From assembly GCF_947495025.1 (NCBI RefSeq), contig NZ_CANLXG010000003.1:186001-250000 (forward strand): a DNA stretch of 64,000 nucleotides, read 5' to 3'. Under the pieces are notes generated by a model. It had not been told where the DNA came from. It did no database searches and worked only from the letters and a program-made list of their open reading frames with translations. Made by a program: the position numbers and the translations under genes. Source of the stretch: an uncultured Roseobacter sp. (lineage in GTDB: Bacteria; Pseudomonadota; Alphaproteobacteria; Rhodobacterales; Rhodobacteraceae). Of this stretch, positions 59,240 through 64,000 are shown piece by piece; the stretch's first letter is position 1, and each line of letters starts with the position of its first letter.

Positions 59240-59827
59240 TCAGTCGTTATAGAGCGCGTTGCGCTGCGACAGGTCCAGCACCACGGGCGGCGAGACCGGC
59301 GCGCCGTGTTCATCGAAAAACGGAGACTGTCGCGCCGTTCCGGACATCCAGGCCGGGACCGCCCGCCCCAGCAGCCCGCCCATCATGCGGATAATACCCT
59401 TATCGCGCTTCGGCGCTCCCGGCTCGCGCACTGCATGTTTCGTAAAACCCAGAGTAGTGACCGGGCCGAATACCTCAGTCTGCCCGAACAGACCACGCCA
59501 CATACCTGCCAGCGGCATACGCGGCGACCCAACCGTGTTCGCCAGCGGCGTGTTACAGCAGGCGGCGTACCAGCGGTGCAACCCTTTGGGAGACAGCCTG
59601 AGACAGGCGATCTGATCGACCCCGTCCGAGATTTCAATACGTGCCGGCAGGACCTGAACAAGCGGGCTGCCGCCCCCAGGTTCCAGATGCCCCGCCTGCC
59701 CCATATGGCGGGCAAAGGCCCGGCAGTCGCGGCAGAAACACACAAGATGGCATACATTCTGCGGCGTAGCCTCATGCAGCACGCCTTTCAGCGTGCCGCA
59801 GTTGCAGGAAAACGAAACACTGGTCAT
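59240..59827 (-). CDS. Cys-containing GFA-like protein (DUF6151-like)
   Basis: FSCNCGTLKGVL...CHLVCFCRDCRAFARHMG...WYAACCNTPLANT zinc-binding pattern. Confidence 0.75.
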   Translation of the reverse strand: MTSVSFSCNCGTLKGVLHEATPQNVCHLVCFCRDCRAFARHMGQAGHLEPGGGSPLVQVLPARIEISDGVDQIACLRLSPKGLHRWYAACCNTPLANTVGSPRMPLAGMWRGLFGQTEVFGPVTTLGFTKHAVREPGAPKRDKGIIRMMGGLLGRAVPAWMSGTARQSPFFDEHGAPVSPPVVLDLSQRNALYND

Positions 59828-59857
59828 TGCTGATCCCTTCCCGGTGGCCGGGCCGGA

Positions 59858-61291
59858 TCAGAGACCTTTGGCCTGATAGCTCGACGCGACCTTCTCAATG
59901 GCCACAAGATAAGCCGCCGTGCGCAGATCGTCTATATCCTCCCGGCTGTGCCAGACCTGCGCCATTGATTCATAGGCAATGCGCATTGTGTCATCGAGGC
60001 CGGACCTCACCAGCTCAAGCTCGCCCGCGCCACGCAGATACTTCTGCTTGAAATCCGGGCTCAGCTGCCAGCCGACACCGGTGTCCGTAGACAGCCGCTC
60101 CAGCTCATTGATCAGAAGCTCGTGGCGTGATTCCTCCTGGCGCCGCTGCATCCTGCCAAACCGGATATGGCTCAGGTTCTTGACCCACTCAAAATAGCTG
60201 ACCGTCACACCGCCCGCATTGGCATACATGTCCGGGATGATCACAGTTCCCTTTTCACGCAGTATCTGGTCTGCCCCGGCCGTGACCGGCCCGTTTGCCG
60301 CCTCAATAATCAGCGGTGCTCTGATCCGGTCTGCGTTCGAAAGATTGATGACCCCTTCCAGTGCGGCCGGGATCAGGATGTCGCAGTCCTGCTCCAGAAC
60401 CGAGGCGCCGTCGGTCACCTGATGCCGGTCCGAGTACCCGGCGATGCCACCGTGTTTCGCAATCCAGGCACGGATGTTTTCGACATCGAGGCCCTCGGGA
60501 TTATAAAGCGCACCGTCCCGTTCGATGATACCGACAATAATACTGTCGTCTTCTTCCGAAAGGAATTTGGCGGCGTGATATCCCACGTTGCCCAGACCCT
60601 GTACGATTACGCGTTTGCCCGAAAGGCTGCCCGTCATGCCGGCTTTTTTCATGCCCTCGCCATCGCGGAAAAACGCCCGCAGGGCATACTGGACACCGCG
60701 CCCCGTTGCCTCGACACGGCCCGCAATACCACCCGCATTGGGCGGCTTGCCCGTGACACAGGCGTTGCCGTTGATGTCTGTGGTGTTCATCCGTTTGTAC
60801 TGGTCGGCAATCCAGGCCATTTCACGCTCGCCCGTGCCCATATCCGGGGCCGGCACGTTCTGTGACGGATTGATCAGATCGCGCTTGATCAGTTCGTAGG
60901 CAAAACGCCGGGTGATCAGTTCAAGCTCATGCGGCTCATATTCGCGCGGGTCAACGCAAAGACCGCCCTTGGAGCCGCCAAAGGGTGCTTCTACCAGCGC
61001 GCATTTATAGGTCATCAGAGCCGCAAGCGCCTCAACCTCATCCTGATTGACGCCAAGTGAATAGCGGATCCCGCCCTTGACCGGTTCCATATGCTCTGAA
61101 TGCACCGACCTGTAGCCGGTAAATGTCCTGATCTCGCCGCGCAGGCGGACACCGAAACGAACGGTGTAGGTGGCGTTGCAAACCCTGATCTTTTCTTCCA
61201 GGCCGGGCGACAGATCCATCAGGGCCACAGCCCGGTTGAACATCTGATCCACACTTTCACGGAAACTCGGTTCGCGCGCGTTTTGTGTCAA
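59858..61291 (-). CDS. Glu/Leu/Phe/Val dehydrogenase (glutamate dehydrogenase)
   Basis: GGIRYSLGVNQDEVEALAALMTYKCALVEAPFGGSKGGL; VIVQGLGNVGYHAAKFLSEE. Confidence 0.95.
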   Translation of the reverse strand: MTQNAREPSFRESVDQMFNRAVALMDLSPGLEEKIRVCNATYTVRFGVRLRGEIRTFTGYRSVHSEHMEPVKGGIRYSLGVNQDEVEALAALMTYKCALVEAPFGGSKGGLCVDPREYEPHELELITRRFAYELIKRDLINPSQNVPAPDMGTGEREMAWIADQYKRMNTTDINGNACVTGKPPNAGGIAGRVEATGRGVQYALRAFFRDGEGMKKAGMTGSLSGKRVIVQGLGNVGYHAAKFLSEEDDSIIVGIIERDGALYNPEGLDVENIRAWIAKHGGIAGYSDRHQVTDGASVLEQDCDILIPAALEGVINLSNADRIRAPLIIEAANGPVTAGADQILREKGTVIIPDMYANAGGVTVSYFEWVKNLSHIRFGRMQRRQEESRHELLINELERLSTDTGVGWQLSPDFKQKYLRGAGELELVRSGLDDTMRIAYESMAQVWHSREDIDDLRTAAYLVAIEKVASSYQAKGL

Positions 61292-61429
61292 GTTCTCTCT
61301 CCTTCTGGTCGGACGTAATTGCCCGGGAACGACCCCCTGACCCTACGCTGGCATCACAAAAAGTGCCAGTTTTTTGGGCAGTTTGAAAACTTTTCAGAAC
61401 GCCGCATGCAAACCGTTCGGCAAAAAACC

Positions 61430-61444
61430 TTAACAGCCCGTTAA
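61430..61444. promoter_or_regulatory. CtrA-like full site
   Basis: TTAA-CAGCCCG-TTAA (TTAA-N7-TTAA) upstream of the glutamate dehydrogenase gene. Confidence 0.4.
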
Positions 61445-61488
61445 AAACGGCCGCACAGACATGCACAGTGAGAGAACTGCACTCCTTT

Positions 61489-61998
61489 TCAGGAGGATAC
61501 ACCGTCCTGACTACGTTCCTCGATCATCATCGCAATGATTTCGGCCATCAGTTTGGTCTGGTTTTTCGGCGTCATTCCGCCCACACCCACACGCCTGCCC
61601 ATGCGCCACCACAGCCCCGGCCGCCAGTGGCGCGTACCGGAAACGGTGGTGTGAATCAGAAAACCATTGGATGGCTTGAAGGCAAAGGCACCCCGGTCAA
61701 TACCGGTAATGTCTGCTGTCCGCGCAATCACCGTGCCACCGCTTTCGCGCAGTTCGGACCGGGTGAGTTCCAGCACATGAGAGGTCGACCGTCGCATCGC
61801 ATCCGCGATCATCAGCGAACCGGTGCCCAGCGCCAGGAGGAAAAGCTGCCAGCCCAGTGTCGGCGGCGACGCCAGCGCCACGTAAATCACCATCACTGCC
61901 AGAAAGGCAAGCATACCGATGCCCAGAACGCGCCGGCCGGTTGAGGCCGCAACGGTCGCGAGAATTTCTTCGTTGGCTGTGTCCTGCATCGTCGGCAT
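61489..61998 (-). CDS. Membrane protein with PH-like features, hypothetical
   Basis: Two TM helices (VLGIGMLAFLAVMVIYVAL, GWQLFLLALGTGSLMIADAM) and a C-terminal soluble domain. Confidence 0.65.
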   Translation of the reverse strand: MPTMQDTANEEILATVAASTGRRVLGIGMLAFLAVMVIYVALASPPTLGWQLFLLALGTGSLMIADAMRRSTSHVLELTRSELRESGGTVIARTADITGIDRGAFAFKPSNGFLIHTTVSGTRHWRPGLWWRMGRRVGVGGMTPKNQTKLMAEIIAMMIEERSQDGVSS

Positions 61999-62074
61999 CC
62001 CGGAAACGGTCAGATGACGCGTCCTAGCTGCCCCCGACGCCGGTCACAAGGGGTATCGCCCGACGCACACAGCG

Positions 62075-63196
62075 TCAGTCACCGTCGAAAAGCTCCGGAA
62101 AGAGCCAGCGGAGGCTGCCGGGCCGGTAGTCATTGCGGCGCGCCATCCGGGTCAGCACCGAGGGATGCAGGCCGCGTGGGGTCTGCGGACCTGCGCGCCA
62201 GCGCAGCAGCACCGGAAAAAACCTGTACAGTCCGCGCACATCGTCGATGTCCGGCGCCGGCCCGGTTGCATCCGGGCGCGGCAACCCGGCGCGCCGGCTC
62301 TGCAGCCCGAGGCGCTCTGCCTCCTCCATCACAAACCGGGCCGGAACGGCTGCCAGACCCTGCGCCGCAACGGCGCCACCGACAATACTGTGGTTGCCGG
62401 CAAACCAGACCTGCTGATAAGGCCGCTCAAGTCCCTGATCTCCCCGGTTAAGCCCGGGATCACCTGGCTTCTGATCCAGATTGTCCCACAAAGACGGCTC
62501 GAAAAGAACACGACGCTCATCAAGCGCCACAGCGTGTCGGGCATGCTCAACCAGTCGCGACAGAGATGTATCATGGAACTGATACCGGCGGTTCCAGGCC
62601 CGGGCTATTCCGCCCAGAACGGCCTGGGGAATACCCAGCGCGCCCACTGTATCCCAGACGCCAAGATAAGAGATGCGCACAAGATTACTGCCGTCAGCAC
62701 GCATCTCAATATCCGCCTGGCTGGTCGCATACCCGGGCGACAGCCTGCGTCGGGCGGCCATCACATCAGGTGCGTCCGGTCCGTTTTCAGCACCCCGCCT
62801 GCGGTAGAGCCGGAATGCGCGCCAGGCGTTCAGCCTTGCCGGCTTTTCCAGAATACCACACTTGCGGATCATGCCGACCAGCGATCTGGCTGTGTATGCG
62901 CCCCGCGAAAAACCAAAAATCATGATCCGGTCGCCCGGCTGATAGATCCGACACAGCTCCAGATATGCGGCCCGGATATTGCGGTTCAGGCCCCAGCCGA
63001 AGAGGCCGCCCCCGATGCGACTGATCCGCCGCCCCAGCTCGCTGACCATCCCCGTGCCTGTCCCCACACCGGGAAAATACAGAACAATCTGGTCAGGCAT
63101 GCGGGCACAGGCATCGGCCTCGCGCAGGACATGCGTGCTCAGCCCTGCTCCGGGGCTGTTCCAGGTTCCGTCACAGAATATCGCGATCACCGCCAT
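62075..63196 (-). CDS. DUF2235 family hydrolase
   Basis: IAIFCDGTWNSP; IMIFGFSRGAYTARSLVGMIRKCGIL (GxSxG); YLGVWDTVGALGIP; VWFAGNHSIVGG. Confidence 0.92.
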   Translation of the reverse strand: MAVIAIFCDGTWNSPGAGLSTHVLREADACARMPDQIVLYFPGVGTGTGMVSELGRRISRIGGGLFGWGLNRNIRAAYLELCRIYQPGDRIMIFGFSRGAYTARSLVGMIRKCGILEKPARLNAWRAFRLYRRRGAENGPDAPDVMAARRRLSPGYATSQADIEMRADGSNLVRISYLGVWDTVGALGIPQAVLGGIARAWNRRYQFHDTSLSRLVEHARHAVALDERRVLFEPSLWDNLDQKPGDPGLNRGDQGLERPYQQVWFAGNHSIVGGAVAAQGLAAVPARFVMEEAERLGLQSRRAGLPRPDATGPAPDIDDVRGLYRFFPVLLRWRAGPQTPRGLHPSVLTRMARRNDYRPGSLRWLFPELFDGD

Positions 63197-63302
63197 TTGC
63201 TTCCCCTTTGCTGCGCACCAGGTTAGCTGGCAAAGACGCAGGCCCGATTACCCGGGCGCGCGGTGCCTTTACCGGCCCGTTGCAGGATCGAAGGAACAGG
63301 AC

Positions 63303-64000
63303 TTGAAACTCACAGCACTTCTGAGCTTTGTGCTCTGCATCACCTTTGCCGGCTCGGCTTTCTGGGTCCCTGATTTCGGTGGATTCGATGCCGATCAGTT
63401 TCCCGTACCGCAGAATGATCCGCCTGTTCAGCCAGCGGGCTATGCCTTTGCGATCTGGGGGGTGATCTATCTTTGGCTGCTGGCTGGTATGGGCTTTGGC
63501 CTGATGCGCAGGTCCGGGGATGCAGACTGGCACGCCATGCGGGTGCCGCTCTGCGTGTCACTGGCCATCGGGTCGGTCTGGCTGCCTGTCGCGGTACAAA
63601 GCCCGGTCTGGGCCAGTATCCTGATCTGGGCCATGCTGCTGCCCGCGCTGGCAGCACTCTTTCGCGCACCACCGACCGACCGCCTCTGGGCGCTGCTGCC
63701 GGTCGGGCTTTATGCCGGCTGGCTCAGTGCGGCGAGCTCAGTGTCACTGGGGCTTATCGCGGCGGGCTATGGCTTTATGGACGAACGAACGGCGGCCTTT
63801 GTTTTTGTCTTCATGGCGCTGGTCATCGCGTCTGCGGTTCAGAACCAGCTCGGACGTGGGCCAACCTATGCCATCGCTGTGATCTGGGCGCTTGTGGCAA
63901 TCGTCGTTCAGAACGCTGCCTCAGAAGCAACTGTTGCCGCGCTGGCCGCAGGTGGTGCCGCAGCGCTCACTGTTCCGGCCTGGCGGGCTTACCGCAACAG
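63303..64000 (+). CDS. TspO/MBR-like tryptophan-rich membrane protein, truncated by the window edge
   Basis: TTG start, open to the end of the window; translates (M)KLTALLSFVLCITFAGSAFWVPDFGGFDADQFPVPQNDPPVQPAGYAFAIWGVIYLWLLAGMGFGLMRRSGDADW...; absent from the supplied ORF track. Confidence 0.7.
   Translation, partial: MKLTALLSFVLCITFAGSAFWVPDFGGFDADQFPVPQNDPPVQPAGYAFAIWGVIYLWLLAGMGFGLMRRSGDADWHAMRVPLCVSLAIGSVWLPVAVQSPVWASILIWAMLLPALAALFRAPPTDRLWALLPVGLYAGWLSAASSVSLGLIAAGYGFMDERTAAFVFVFMALVIASAVQNQLGRGPTYAIAVIWALVAIVVQNAASEATVAALAAGGAAALTVPAWRAYRN

Noticed and set aside
1-64000. Insertion sequences, prophage, CRISPR arrays, toxin-antitoxin or restriction-modification loci
   Set aside because: No transposase, integrase, phage structural gene, direct-repeat array, Cas gene or R-M motif seen; gene order is housekeeping-like throughout.

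Overview
The window looks like a chromosomal segment of a Rhodobacteraceae (Roseobacter-group) alphaproteobacterium. It is high-GC, densely packed and mostly housekeeping. I recognise: a his operon tail (hisF, hisE); RlmB with an adjacent tRNA-Tyr; a ROK regulator divergent from a fructose-type ABC operon (frcBCAK); metY; hppD with an Lrp-type regulator; a CPA2 antiporter; cobT/cobS; a carD-fdxA-S4-SUV3-like helicase block; a DNA ligase/exonuclease pair; pepF; rpoH; rluD; tRNA-His; mmcB; the riboflavin genes nusB-ribH-ribBA-ribE, separated from ribD-nrdR by an opposite-strand capsule cassette (KpsS-like, Wza/KpsD-like, KpsC); rpoD and dnaG; sarcosine oxidase soxBDAG; a glutamate-type dehydrogenase; a DUF2235 hydrolase; and a truncated TspO-like protein at the right edge. 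I found no transposons, prophage or CRISPR arrays. The least explained material is non-coding: a candidate structured sRNA at 2.07-2.22 kb (minus), a large structured RNA candidate, possibly 6S-like, at 37.58-37.81 kb with an unlisted 37-aa ORF beside it, and three consecutive perfect inverted repeats between ribE and the capsule genes. Candidate regulatory signals include a LexA-type box at mmcB, four GANTC sites in 34 bp upstream of rpoD, and a hairpin over the rpoH ribosome-binding site. All functional names come from recognising protein motifs by eye; no database search was run.
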